Below the pieces are notes generated by a model. That model was not told the origin of the DNA. It saw nothing but the letters and a program-made list of their open reading frames with translations, and searched no databases. Shown piece by piece: positions 33,464 through 42,582 of a stretch of 64,000 nucleotides of DNA (the stretch's first letter is position 1; each line of letters opens with the position of its first letter). This DNA is from CADCWK01 sp035944555 (GTDB taxonomy: Bacteria; Chloroflexota; Chloroflexia; Thermomicrobiales; UBA6265): assembly GCA_035944555.1 (NCBI GenBank), contig DASZAY010000008.1, positions 124,001-188,000 on the forward strand. Reading direction: 5' to 3'. The position numbers and the translations under genes are program-made.

Positions 33464-35185
33464 ATGGCTGAGCAGGACGATCCGATCTACCGGCGCGATG
33501 GCGGCACACACGACCTCCGGGCCAACAGCCGGACCCTGTTCGAGGGTCCAACCCGCGCCGCGGCGCGGTCCTACCTCAAGAACATCGGGTTCTCGACCGA
33601 GGACCTGCAGAAGCCCATCATCGGCATCGCCAACACCTGGATCGAGACGATGCCATGCAACTTCGGGTTGCGGCGGCTGGCCAAGCACGTCAAGGACGGC
33701 GTGCGGGCGGCCGGTGGCACCCCGATGGAGTTCAACACGGTCGCCATCTCGGACGGCATCACGATGGGCACCGAGGGCATGAAGACGTCCCTCGTCTCAC
33801 GCGAAGTGATCGCCGACTCGGTCGAGCTGGTCGGGCGTGGGCACATGTTCGACGCGATCATCGGGCTGGGCGCCTGCGACAAGACTTTGCCCGGCCTCGC
33901 AATGGGCGTCGCCCGGCTGAACGTGCCGAGCATCCTGATCTACGGCGGCACGATCATGCCCGGGCACTACCAGGGCCGAGAGCTGACCGTCCAGTCGGTG
34001 TTCGAGGCAATCGGCGCCCACTCGGCCGGCAAGATTGACGACGCCGAACTCCTGGCGATCGAGAATGCGGCCTGCCCGGGTGAGGGCGCCTGCGGTGGCC
34101 AGTTCACGGCCAATACGATGGCGCTGGTCATGGAGTTCATGGGGATGTCCCCACTCGGATCCGCCTCGACCCCGGCCGTCGACCCGGCCAAGAACGAGAT
34201 CGGCCGTAAGGCCGGCGAGCTGATCATGGACCTGCTCGCCCGCAACGTCCGCCCGCTCGACATCCTGACCCGAGGTGCCTTCGAGAACGCGATCGCCGGC
34301 GTCGCCGCGACCGGTGGCTCGACCAACGCCGTGCTCCACCTGATCGCGCTAGCCCGTGAGATCGGCGTGCCGCTGGAGATCGACGACTTCGACGTGGTCT
34401 CCCAGCGCACCCCGCTGATCACCGACCTCAAGCCGGGCGGCCAGTACGCCGCGGCCGACCTGCACGAAGCGGGCGGTGTCGAGCTGGTCGCTCAGCGCCT
34501 GGTCGCCGCCGGCCTGATGGATGGCTCGCTGCCGACTCCGACCGGTCGATCGCTGGCCGTCGAGTCGGCTACGGCCGTCGAGACGCCGGGTCAGAAGGTG
34601 GTCTACGACGTCGCCACGCCGATCAAGGCGGTCGGCGGCCTCCACATCCTGCGCGGCAACGTCGCTCCGAATGGGGCCGTGACCAAGCTGTTCGGCTACG
34701 AAAAGCGCTACTTCCGTGGCCCGGCCCGGGTGTTCGAGGGCGAGCACGCCTGCATGGAAGCCGTCACCCACCGCCAGATCGTCCCCGGCGACGTCGTGGT
34801 GATCCGCTACGAGGGACCGAAGGGCGGTCCGGGCATGCAGGAGATGCTTGGCGTGACGTCCGCCCTGGTCGGCCAGGGACTTGGCAACGACGTCGCGCTG
34901 ATCACCGACGGGCGGTTCTCCGGCGCGACCCGGGGCCTGATGATCGGTCACGTCGCCCCGGAAGCGCAGGTCGGCGGCCCGATCGCCGCCATCCGCGAGG
35001 GCGACATGATCGTCCTCGACATCGACAACGGCTCCCTGTCCGTCGAGTTGTCGGACGAGGAGATCGCGTCGCGACTGGCCGAGTGGAGCGCCCCGCTCCC
35101 CCGCTACACCACCGGCGTGCTCGGCAAGTACGCCGCGATGGTGTCGCAGGCCGACGAAGGTGCCATCACCCGCCCGACGTTCTAG
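33464..35185 (+). CDS. ilvD: Dihydroxy-acid dehydratase
   Basis: IlvD converts 2,3-dihydroxy-isovalerate and -methylvalerate to 2-oxo acids in valine, leucine and isoleucine synthesis, using an iron-sulfur cluster. ATG 33464 gives 573 residues, close to the usual 555-620. The cluster cysteines lie in TMPCNFGLRR, GLGACDKTLPG and CPGEGACGGQFTANTM, the diagnostic motifs. Late motifs include RYEGPKGGPGMQEML and LITDGRFSGATRG. No other ilv or leu gene lies nearby. It is a single-gene unit with a hairpin terminator. Confidence 0.95.
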   Translation: MAEQDDPIYRRDGGTHDLRANSRTLFEGPTRAAARSYLKNIGFSTEDLQKPIIGIANTWIETMPCNFGLRRLAKHVKDGVRAAGGTPMEFNTVAISDGITMGTEGMKTSLVSREVIADSVELVGRGHMFDAIIGLGACDKTLPGLAMGVARLNVPSILIYGGTIMPGHYQGRELTVQSVFEAIGAHSAGKIDDAELLAIENAACPGEGACGGQFTANTMALVMEFMGMSPLGSASTPAVDPAKNEIGRKAGELIMDLLARNVRPLDILTRGAFENAIAGVAATGGSTNAVLHLIALAREIGVPLEIDDFDVVSQRTPLITDLKPGGQYAAADLHEAGGVELVAQRLVAAGLMDGSLPTPTGRSLAVESATAVETPGQKVVYDVATPIKAVGGLHILRGNVAPNGAVTKLFGYEKRYFRGPARVFEGEHACMEAVTHRQIVPGDVVVIRYEGPKGGPGMQEMLGVTSALVGQGLGNDVALITDGRFSGATRGLMIGHVAPEAQVGGPIAAIREGDMIVLDIDNGSLSVELSDEEIASRLAEWSAPLPRYTTGVLGKYAAMVSQADEGAITRPTF

Positions 35186-35209
35186 CCAGGTTTCAGCGGC
35201 AGAAGAACC

Positions 35210-35244
35210 AGAAGCCCCACCCCTGACCTAGGGGTGGGGCTTCT
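35210..35244 (+). terminator. Terminator of ilvD
   Basis: A perfect 15-bp stem, AGAAGCCCCACCCCT (35210-35224) with AGGGGTGGGGCTTCT (35230-35244), and a 5-nt loop lie 25 bp past the ilvD stop. Confidence 0.85.
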
Positions 35245-35299
35245 GTCTTGGTAGTTCGCGGAGAGCCCAATAGCGGCAGCCAGGGCTAGACGCGGTGCA

Positions 35300-35396
35300 G
35301 CCCCCTCCCCCGGCCCCTCTCCGGGCCGGGTGAGTCGCAGTGAGGCTTCAGCCGAACGGAGCGATGCCGGAGCCGGAGAGGGGTTTGGGGAGAGGT
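35300..35396. repeat. Palindromic intergenic element, relative of the one at 10.3 kb
   Basis: Imperfect inverted arms near 35301-35330 (with CGGCCCCTCTCCGGGCCGGG) and 35368-35396 (with CGGAGCCGGAGAGGGG) surround a 35-nt centre. It shares the CCCCTCTCCGGGCCGG block and the GGCTTCAGCC / GGCTGAAGCC words with the element at 10266-10494. The 359-bp gap from 35186 to 35544 holds this element and the ilvD terminator and nothing else I can see. Confidence 0.55.
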
Positions 35397-35544
35397 CTGA
35401 TCTCCAGGTCGGCGGCCCGACAGGAACCCGGTCGGGCCGCTCCATGCAGTATTCAGCGAGGCAGGCAGGCGACGTGCGGGTCATTGGGGCAGTGACCTAT
35501 CCGCGGGCGCCGGGCCATCCCGCCGCCCCACTCCCGGAGACACC

Positions 35545-36729
35545 ATGCAGCGCAGTACCGACCGCATCCTGACGACTCATGCCGGCTCGCTCCCCCGTCC
35601 CAAGGAGCTGGTGCGCGTCCTCGTCCAGCGCGACCAGAAGCGCGACTACGACCCGGCCGAACTCGCCCGCCTCTCGGCCCAGGGCGTCCACGAAGCCGTC
35701 ACCAACCAGCTCGACGCCGGGCTTGACATCATCAATGACGGTGAGGCGCCGCGGGTCGGGTTCTCGACCTATGTCTCGGAGCGGATGACCGGCTTCGGCG
35801 GTGCCGGCAAGCGCAAGCCGACGCTCGACACGATCCGATATCCCGAGTACGCGGCCCAGGCCGCCAAACAGATCGCGATCGGCGAAGAGTACGCGCGCGT
35901 CTGGGATCCGCCGATGGCGCAGACCGCGCTCCATTACGACGAGTCACTATCCGGCATCACCGCCGACCTCGACCTGTTCGCCGCCGAGCTGGACCAGCAG
36001 GAGCGCAAACCAGCCGGGACCTTCTTCACGGCCGCCTCACCTGGCATCGTCACGACGACGCTGCTCCGCGATCCGGAGAATCCCGACTATCGCAGCGACC
36101 GGGACTACGTCTTCGGCGTGGCGGAGGAACTCCGCAAGGAGTACGAGGCGATCGTCGCCGCGGGCCACACCCTCCAGCTCGACGCACCGGACCTCGCCAT
36201 GGAGCGGGTGATCCTCTACGGCGACGAGCCGACCAGCGTCTTCCTCGACGCACTCCAGATGCATATCGAGGCGATGAACCACGCCCTGCAGAACATCCCG
36301 CCGGAGAAGGTCCGACTTCACGTCTGCTGGGGCAACTGGCAGGGACCGCACGAGGACGACATCCCGGCCGCCGAGATCCTGCCCTACATCTACGAGGCGA
36401 AGGTCGGGGCTCTCAGCATCCCGTTCGCCAACCCGCAGCACCAGCATGAGGTCGACGTCTTTCGGACGCTGCCGCTGCCGGAGCACATGGTCCTCATCCC
36501 CGGCGTGATCGACGTCACGACCAACTACCTGGAGCACCCGGAGGTGGTCGCCCGGCGGCTCGTCGAAGTCGCCGAGAGCGTCGGCGACCCGACCCGGATC
36601 ATCGCTGGCTGCGACTGCGGGCTGGAGACTTTCGCGAGCTACGAGTTCGTTGCCCGCGATGTCGTCTGGGCCAAGCTCCGGTCGCTGTCCCAAGGTGCCG
36701 AGATCGCGTCCCGGCGCCTGTTCGCCTGA
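35545..36729 (+). CDS. MetE C-terminal-like (cobalamin-independent methionine synthase II) protein
   Basis: This 394-residue protein resembles only the C-terminal barrel of MetE and the related zinc-dependent methyl/alkyl transferases. The zinc ligands appear as HVCWGN and GCDCGLETF, with the N-terminal THAGSLPRPKEL signature of this short family. Full-length MetE is twice as long, so a different thiol substrate or an archaeal-type core methyltransferase role is possible. A GGAGA site precedes the ATG. The LLM oxidoreductase gene follows after 68 bp and may be cotranscribed. Confidence 0.8.
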   Translation: MQRSTDRILTTHAGSLPRPKELVRVLVQRDQKRDYDPAELARLSAQGVHEAVTNQLDAGLDIINDGEAPRVGFSTYVSERMTGFGGAGKRKPTLDTIRYPEYAAQAAKQIAIGEEYARVWDPPMAQTALHYDESLSGITADLDLFAAELDQQERKPAGTFFTAASPGIVTTTLLRDPENPDYRSDRDYVFGVAEELRKEYEAIVAAGHTLQLDAPDLAMERVILYGDEPTSVFLDALQMHIEAMNHALQNIPPEKVRLHVCWGNWQGPHEDDIPAAEILPYIYEAKVGALSIPFANPQHQHEVDVFRTLPLPEHMVLIPGVIDVTTNYLEHPEVVARRLVEVAESVGDPTRIIAGCDCGLETFASYEFVARDVVWAKLRSLSQGAEIASRRLFA

Positions 36730-36797
36730 TCATCCAGCGAGATCGATCGCCGGGCCGGGGACGCAACTCCGGCCCGGCTTCGCGTCCGGAGGTTCCC

Positions 36798-37766
36798 ATG
36801 CAGATCGGCTTCAAGCTGTTCGCCGAGGCCAACTCCCCGTCGGAACTCGTCCGGCAAGCGGTCCGGGCCGAGGAAGCCGGCTTCGACTTCCTCGAGATCA
36901 GCGACCACTTCCACCCGTGGCTACCCGAGCACGGTCACGCCCCGGCCGCGTGGTCAGTGCTGCCAGCGATCGCGATGCGCACCGAGCGTATCCGGCTCGG
37001 CACCGGCGTTACCTGCCCCTTTATCCGCTATCACCCGGCCATCATCGCGCAGGCCGCCGCGACGACCGCCTGCCTGGCGCCCGGCCGGGTCTTCGTCGGG
37101 CTGGGCACCGGCGAGAACCTCAACGAGCACATCGTCGGCCAGGGCTGGCCCGCGATCGACGTCCGCCGCGAGATGCTCGACGAGTCGATCGAGATCATCC
37201 GGCGGCTGTGGCAGGGTGGTTACCGGACGTGGCGGGGCCAGCATCTCCGGATCGAGTCGGCCCAGGTCTTCGACATCCCCGACCCCCTGCCCGAGCTGAT
37301 CGTCGCGGCGGGCGGACCAAAAGCCGCCCGGTTGGCGGCGGAACGGGGCGACGGCCTGTTCGCCGTCGCGGCCGACCGGGTCCTCACTGACACCTATGCC
37401 CGGTTCGGCGGGACCGGACCGAAGTACGTCGAGGTCCCGCTGGCGTGGGCGCCGGACGAAGACACGGCGGCCCGTTCGGCCCACCGGCTGTTCCGCTTCG
37501 GCGACGGCGGCTGGCCCGTCACGGTCGAACTTCCCAACCCGTACAACTTCGACGCGGCGACCCGACAGGTCACCGTCGACTCGATGCGGGAGGGGTTCGC
37601 CTGTGGTCCAGACGCGGCGAAGCACCTGGCCAAGGTCCAGGAGTTCGTTGACGCGGGGTTCGACCACCTGGCGCTGATCAACGCCGGGCCGGATATCGAC
37701 GGATTCTTCGACTTCTACGCGCGTGAGCTCGCCGGGCCGATCCGGGAGATCACCGGTCCGGCCTGA
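36798..37766 (+). CDS. LLM-class F420-dependent oxidoreductase
   Basis: This luciferase-like monooxygenase-fold enzyme has 322 residues. The ISDHFHPW and VGLGTGENLNEHIVGQGWP motifs place it among F420-dependent dehydrogenases related to glucose-6-phosphate or alcohol dehydrogenases (the G6PDH-like TIGR family). FGLATG-type flavin motifs are absent. The GGAGG site lies about 6 nt before the ATG. It faces the PfkB kinase end-to-end with 7 bp between. F420 use is inferred from the family. Confidence 0.85.
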   Translation: MQIGFKLFAEANSPSELVRQAVRAEEAGFDFLEISDHFHPWLPEHGHAPAAWSVLPAIAMRTERIRLGTGVTCPFIRYHPAIIAQAAATTACLAPGRVFVGLGTGENLNEHIVGQGWPAIDVRREMLDESIEIIRRLWQGGYRTWRGQHLRIESAQVFDIPDPLPELIVAAGGPKAARLAAERGDGLFAVAADRVLTDTYARFGGTGPKYVEVPLAWAPDEDTAARSAHRLFRFGDGGWPVTVELPNPYNFDAATRQVTVDSMREGFACGPDAAKHLAKVQEFVDAGFDHLALINAGPDIDGFFDFYARELAGPIREITGPA

Positions 37767-37773
37767 GCCTGCA

Positions 37774-38658
37774 TCATCGCAGCGCGGTCAGGTCGAGCGA
37801 GGGTGGAGCGAGATCGTCCGAGGCGACACACAGCGCGCCGGCGGTCACTCCCCAACGCAGACAGGTCGCCAGGTCCTCGCCGGCCAGATGCCCCGCGAGG
37901 ACGCCAGCGAAGAAGGCATCACTGGCGCCGTTGGTGTCCGCCACTCGCTCGACCGGGACCGGTGGGCACTCGACGATCCCGTCCCGGGTACCGGCGATCG
38001 CCCCGGCAGCGCCCCGGGTGCAGACGACCATACGAGTGCCGCGCGCGACCTGGTCCCGGATCAACGGGACCGGATCGTCGAGCAGTGCGTCACTGAAGAA
38101 GATGACGGCGGCCGCTTCGACGAACGGGCGCCGGTACTGGTCGTCGCCATCCCAGTCGTGCAGGTCCGTCCAGATCGGCACCCCGGACTGGCGGACCGCC
38201 GGAAGACTGGCCCGGGAGTGGTCTGATAGATCCATGACCGCGACGCGGGCCGACGAGAGGGCGGTCCGGGCCACCGGCGGCATGGGATCGGATACCGATC
38301 CAGAGACGGAGAGGTAGACGGAGACCCGTCCGCCGTCATCGCTCATGAGGTTGACGTGGCGCTCGGTCGGCGTACCTCGGTCCGCCACGTCAATGACATT
38401 GATGCCCGGATGGGAGATCGCCGCGCGGATCCGGTCCGCGTCGACGTCGCTGCCAACGCAGGTCTTCAGCGTGACCCGGAGACCGAGACGGGCCAGGTTC
38501 AGCGCCTTGGCCGCGGATGTCCCGCCCAGGCCATTCCGGTAGCCCCTGGCGAAGATCGTCTGGGAGTGCCCCGCTGGCAGAGCTGGCACGGCGACGAGCG
38601 TGTTCCAGGACGCGGGGCCGCAGATGAAAACGTCCGGGCTGCCGTGACCGGCAGCCAT
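37774..38658 (-). CDS. PfkB-family carbohydrate kinase
   Basis: This ribokinase-like sugar or nucleoside kinase has 294 residues. The N-terminal substrate-binding part has GYRNGLGGTSAAKALNLARLG, and the C-terminal signature is DTNGASDAFFAGVLAGHLAG. The usual GAGD anion hole reads GASD here, keeping the catalytic Asp but changing a Gly to Ser, a minor variation. The start ATG overlaps the stop of the upstream small membrane-protein gene (TGATG), so translation is coupled. The substrate is unknown. Confidence 0.82.
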   Translation of the reverse strand: MAAGHGSPDVFICGPASWNTLVAVPALPAGHSQTIFARGYRNGLGGTSAAKALNLARLGLRVTLKTCVGSDVDADRIRAAISHPGINVIDVADRGTPTERHVNLMSDDGGRVSVYLSVSGSVSDPMPPVARTALSSARVAVMDLSDHSRASLPAVRQSGVPIWTDLHDWDGDDQYRRPFVEAAAVIFFSDALLDDPVPLIRDQVARGTRMVVCTRGAAGAIAGTRDGIVECPPVPVERVADTNGASDAFFAGVLAGHLAGEDLATCLRWGVTAGALCVASDDLAPPSLDLTALR

Positions 38659-38963
38659 CAGCGGGCGGCGAACGCGAACGCCAGGCAGATCAGCAACAGG
38701 ACGAGGACGCCGACCAGCATCGCGATCGCGACCCGGTCCGGACCACTCGCCCCGTCGATCCGTGACGCGAGCGATTCGGGGGTGGCCGGGCTGGTGCCTA
38801 CTGCGCTGGTATCGACCGTCGAGGGCGCACCGTCCGTGTCGGAGTCAACGACACGAGTGCCGACGATGGGATCACCATCGGTTGCGGCGTGCCCGGTGGG
38901 CGGGCTGGATTCAGGGCTATTGGCCGGGGCGTCGCTCTCCCGGTCGTCTCGCGGGTCATTCAT
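38658..38963 (-). CDS. Small C-terminally anchored protein (101 aa)
   Basis: The ATG at 38963 gives a 101-residue protein: about 70 acidic, Ser/Thr/Pro/Gly-rich residues with no predicted structure, then a single C-terminal helix (VAIAMLVGVLVLLLICLAFAFAA). Its start overlaps the PAP2 stop as ATGA, and its stop overlaps the PfkB start as TGATG. It is thus sandwiched in an operon with coupled translation. I recognise no family. Confidence 0.7.
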   Translation of the reverse strand: MNDPRDDRESDAPANSPESSPPTGHAATDGDPIVGTRVVDSDTDGAPSTVDTSAVGTSPATPESLASRIDGASGPDRVAIAMLVGVLVLLLICLAFAFAAR

Positions 38964-39793
38964 GCCGGAAGCGTAGCAGAGCGCCGCCGGAGCTGACCGA
39001 TTCGCCGATCGTTCCAGATTCGGCCGATCGCGATGGCAAGCAGGACGAGCAGGACGCCGACGATCGGGTCCAGCAGGTAGTGGTTGCCGGTCACGACGAC
39101 GGTCCACGTCATCGTCGCGACGTACATCGCGCCCCCCAGCGTGACCCACCATCGCCCCGGCAACACCGCCCGCATGATCAGGGCAGCCAGCAACGACCAG
39201 CCGACATGCATGCTCGGCATCGCCCCGTAGACGTTGATCGCGCCGGATGTATCACCGACCGTCCCGTAGTAGGTTGGACCGAAGGTCATCAACGTGTCGA
39301 TCATGCCGTACGGTTCGTAGATGCGCGGCGGAGCAAGCGGCCAGGCGAACTGAACGATCGCCGTCGCCAAGGCCGTCAGGGTCAGGACGATCCGCCATCG
39401 CTCGAGCACGACCGGCGCCCGGATGAACGCGAAGATCGCGACCGCAAGCAGCACCGGGGCCCAGCCGAGGATGTAGAACCAGTTGGCGAAGGTGATCAGC
39501 CAGGAATGACCGAGCGCTGCCACTTGCCAGCCGCGATCGATGTCCAGCCCGGTTGCGGCCTGGAACGCCACCAGGTCGGCGGCGTTGCGCATGGCTGCCT
39601 CCGGCGCGTAATCCGGCTGCCAGCGGCGGAACAGGCCGTAGAGGGCGTAGAGCCCGATAGCGGGCAATAGGTCGCGCATCACCCGGCGGAGCCAGAACCA
39701 CCACCGCGCGTCGATCCGGGGGCGGGCAGTCACCGGCATCGCGACCAGCCCCTCGGTCAGCGCCATCCCCCGTCGTTCGATTTCGCTGACCAT
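38960..39793 (-). CDS. PAP2-superfamily membrane phosphatase (AUR1/inositol phosphotransferase-like)
   Basis: This 277-residue protein has about six membrane helices. The motifs LAPPRIYEPYG, YGAMPSMHVGWSL and GNHYLLDPIVG correspond to the C1-C3 phosphatase signatures of the PAP2 superfamily, in the AUR1-like subgroup, with both histidines. It probably dephosphorylates or transfers a lipid-linked phosphate outside the membrane. ATG 39793 is used; upstream frame extensions lack family similarity. It starts a coupled operon with the small anchored protein and PfkB, and is divergent from the MDR gene at 39967. Confidence 0.83.
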   Translation of the reverse strand: MVSEIERRGMALTEGLVAMPVTARPRIDARWWFWLRRVMRDLLPAIGLYALYGLFRRWQPDYAPEAAMRNAADLVAFQAATGLDIDRGWQVAALGHSWLITFANWFYILGWAPVLLAVAIFAFIRAPVVLERWRIVLTLTALATAIVQFAWPLAPPRIYEPYGMIDTLMTFGPTYYGTVGDTSGAINVYGAMPSMHVGWSLLAALIMRAVLPGRWWVTLGGAMYVATMTWTVVVTGNHYLLDPIVGVLLVLLAIAIGRIWNDRRIGQLRRRSATLPA

Positions 39794-39966
39794 CCCTGAC
39801 TCTGCCCCATGCCCCGCTCTGGTCCGGTCCGCGCCGGTTCGTCGCCGCGCCAGTGCAGGACCGGCACCACTGGACGGGCAGGCTACACGAAGTGACGGGA
39901 ACCGGTACCGTACCGGCGTTCCGGCCCGACCGGTATCCATCCCCGAGCAAGGAGCTGTGCGGTCCC

Positions 39967-40971
39967 ATGACCACCCGGAAGATCGTCTTCAACGCCCCTC
40001 GCCAGGCCGAACTGGTGTCCATCGCGGATCCGGCTACGGACCTCGGACCGGACGAGGTCCTCGTCCGCACATTGGTATCGCTGGTCAGCCCCGGTACGGA
40101 GGGAGCGGCATTCCAGGGCCTGCGGATGCCCGGTGGCGCCGACCGGACCTACCCTGACCATCCCGGCTACGCCAATGTCGGCGAGGTCATCGCGGCAGGT
40201 GAGGGAAGCGGCTTCGCGGTCGGCCAGCGGGTCTTCACGATGGCGCAGCACGTGTCGCACTTCCGGTTGAACACCCGCACCCAGCTCTGCGTCGCCGTGC
40301 CGGACGGAGTCGCTCCACGCCACGCCGCCTTCGTGCGGCTCGCGATGGTATCGATGGCGACGCTGCGGACGACGACGGCCCGCCTCGGCGATCGGGCAGC
40401 GGTCGTCGGGCTCGGCCTTGTCGGAAACCTCGCCGCCCAGCTCTGCCAGATCGGCGGGATGTCGACGCTGGCAATCGACCTGATCGGCTGGCGCTGTGAC
40501 CTCGCCCGCCAGTGCGGCATCCAGGGCGTGGTCCAGTCCCCCGGCGACGACGTGCTGACCCGCGACTACCAGCTGGTGATCGAGGCGACCGGGACGGTCG
40601 GCGGCGCAATGACCGGGACGAAGCTGGTGCAGCGGCACGGCGAGCTCTCGCTCGTCGGGGCACAGTGGGGCGAGGGAACGCAGACGGTCGACACGCTCCG
40701 GTTGCTCGGCACGATCTTCGAGCAGTACATCCACATCCGCAGCGGCTGGGAATGGCAGCTCCCGACGCTGGACACGCCGTTCGGCCCGTCGTCGGTTGCC
40801 CACAATGCCCGCGCTATCCTCGAGTGGATCGCGGACAACCGCCTGGTCCTCGACCCGCTGATCTCTATGGACGCTGACCCGCGGGACGCGCAGGCGACCT
40901 ACGAGCGGATCGTCACCGACCGCGAGTCCGTCCTCGGTGTGCTCTGGGACTGGACCCGGCTGGAGGGGTAG
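39967..40971 (+). CDS. MDR-superfamily dehydrogenase, SPGTE type
   Basis: This 334-residue enzyme has a GroES-like N domain with VSLVSPGTEGAAFQG and a Rossmann motif GLGLVGNLAAQLCQ. The SPGTE motif is shared with BchC-like and other zinc-lacking MDR enzymes; the classical zinc ligands are not seen. ATG 39967 follows AAGGAG (39949-39954); the longer frame upstream is rejected. It is divergent from the PAP2 operon. The substrate is unknown and could be a polyol or sugar alcohol. Confidence 0.75.
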   Translation: MTTRKIVFNAPRQAELVSIADPATDLGPDEVLVRTLVSLVSPGTEGAAFQGLRMPGGADRTYPDHPGYANVGEVIAAGEGSGFAVGQRVFTMAQHVSHFRLNTRTQLCVAVPDGVAPRHAAFVRLAMVSMATLRTTTARLGDRAAVVGLGLVGNLAAQLCQIGGMSTLAIDLIGWRCDLARQCGIQGVVQSPGDDVLTRDYQLVIEATGTVGGAMTGTKLVQRHGELSLVGAQWGEGTQTVDTLRLLGTIFEQYIHIRSGWEWQLPTLDTPFGPSSVAHNARAILEWIADNRLVLDPLISMDADPRDAQATYERIVTDRESVLGVLWDWTRLEG

Positions 40972-41008
40972 CGGGACGCTCCCCGCCCTCAACTCGCCGA
41001 AAACGGCC

Positions 41009-42454
41009 CTACAGCACCCCGCCCAGCAGCGGCACCAGCAGGCGCTCCCAGTGCTCGCGCAGGGCCGCCCGGTACGGCTCGGCGCAGACGATCCGGATCA
41101 GGCGGCGATGCTCCTCATACCGCTTGAAGTCCTCGTCACTCATCCCGGCGACGTCGCGCCACGGCATCACCGGGGCGAACCCGACAGGTGGCCGGTCGAA
41201 CGTCACCCAGACGCCCGTCCGCCACTTCTCCGGCTTGGGGATGTCGATCAGGATGGCGTCCGACGGGACGGGCTGCCCCGTCGCCCGCGAAAGGCCGTCG
41301 GCGAGCAGGATCTCGACCTGCCGCCGGGCGGCGGGATCGAAGAACAGGTTGCCGAGCCGCCCGTATACCTCCCACGCCAGCCTGCTGACTTCGACCGCCC
41401 GCTTGTGGACCCGGCGCTCGACCAGCGCCGCCGTCAGCCGCCGGGTCTCCTCCGGCATCTCCGGGCGAGCCAGCCAGACCAGCAGCGACGCGTCATCGTG
41501 TCCCGGCAGGTCGTCGGCGGACACGGCGCCCGCGACGACCGCCTCCTGGATCGCCCGGAGCAGCATCGCCATGCAGGCGCGGTTGGTGTGGTGCCAGTAG
41601 ACGTTGTCGAACATCGCCTGCCGGGCATTGATCAGCGAGTGCAGCGCGCTGACGCCCTTGCTCCCGACGACGATCCGCTCGCCCGCGGGTTGGGTCGCGC
41701 CGTGCCGCACCACCGGCTGGGGCACCGGTGCGATGCCAAGCGCGTCGATTAGCCGGGCCGTGTCGACCCCGCCGTAGGGGACATTGCACCCGTGGGCATC
41801 GCGCGGGAGATAGTCGAGCTTGTCCATGTCCAGCGGCCCGGATAGTAGGCCCGACAGCAGCCCATCGGCCGGGGACAGCTCCTCCCGGCCGGCGAACACG
41901 ATCGCCGCCACCCGCTCCGGCCGGACGCCCCACTGCTCCCGCAGGATCGTCGCGATCTCCCCGGAGACGATCCGGCCGGCGCCGACCTCCTCGTGCGTCC
42001 GTATCGGCGGGCCGAGTTCCTCGATCGCGTGCGAGAACGGGTAGTGCCCGATGTCGTGGAGCAGCGCCGCCGCCGCGATGGTCCGGGCGTCCTCCTCGCC
42101 GATCGCTGCCGCGCCACGCGGCGTCCGGCGGAGATGTTCGAGGGCCAGACGGGTGAGGTGGAGGACGCCGATCGAATGCTCGAACCGGGTGTGCTTCGCG
42201 CCCGGCCAGACGCGGGAGACGAACCCAAGCTGCTGGATCCGATCCAGCCGGAGGAACGCCGGCGTCGCCATGATCGCCAGCTCCGGTGCGGACAGCGGGA
42301 TGCGGTCGTAGATCGCATCCCGGACCGTCGTCTCCACCGGCAGGTTCAGGCCCGGGACCGTCGCGGCAATCCCGCTCGACTCGGATTGGGACTCGCGCGG
42401 GACTGCCGGAGCAGCCGCGGGCAGCGGGTTGTCGAACGGGAGGGGCAAGGTCAC
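41009..42454 (-). CDS. HD-domain phosphohydrolase (SAMHD1/YwfO-like)
   Basis: This 481-residue protein has the metal-binding HD set: HTRFEHSIGVLHLT, LLHDIGHYPFSHAIE and, further on, GPLDMDKLDYLPRD. This order is shared with bacterial dNTP triphosphohydrolases of the SAMHD1/YwfO type. It probably hydrolyses nucleoside triphosphates, perhaps to control dNTP pools. The C-terminal 190 residues are the usual helical part. It is a single gene, with its end 38 bp from the MDR gene end and a divergent Fe-ADH start on the other side. Confidence 0.88.
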   Translation of the reverse strand: MTLPLPFDNPLPAAAPAVPRESQSESSGIAATVPGLNLPVETTVRDAIYDRIPLSAPELAIMATPAFLRLDRIQQLGFVSRVWPGAKHTRFEHSIGVLHLTRLALEHLRRTPRGAAAIGEEDARTIAAAALLHDIGHYPFSHAIEELGPPIRTHEEVGAGRIVSGEIATILREQWGVRPERVAAIVFAGREELSPADGLLSGLLSGPLDMDKLDYLPRDAHGCNVPYGGVDTARLIDALGIAPVPQPVVRHGATQPAGERIVVGSKGVSALHSLINARQAMFDNVYWHHTNRACMAMLLRAIQEAVVAGAVSADDLPGHDDASLLVWLARPEMPEETRRLTAALVERRVHKRAVEVSRLAWEVYGRLGNLFFDPAARRQVEILLADGLSRATGQPVPSDAILIDIPKPEKWRTGVWVTFDRPPVGFAPVMPWRDVAGMSDEDFKRYEEHRRLIRIVCAEPYRAALREHWERLLVPLLGGVL

Positions 42455-42582
42455 CTGGTGTACTCCGGTCGACTGATGGGGTGTGTCGGGGTCGGCCCCT
42501 TGCCAGGACCGGCAGGAACCATGCGTCCAGACAGTAGGATAGCCCGACGTCCTTCTGCCCCCCTGACCCAGGAGCCTCGCTG

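Noticed and set aside
39898..39923. GGAAC...GTTCC palindrome before the MDR gene
   Set aside because: The arms match only with an insertion, so it is weak as an operator.
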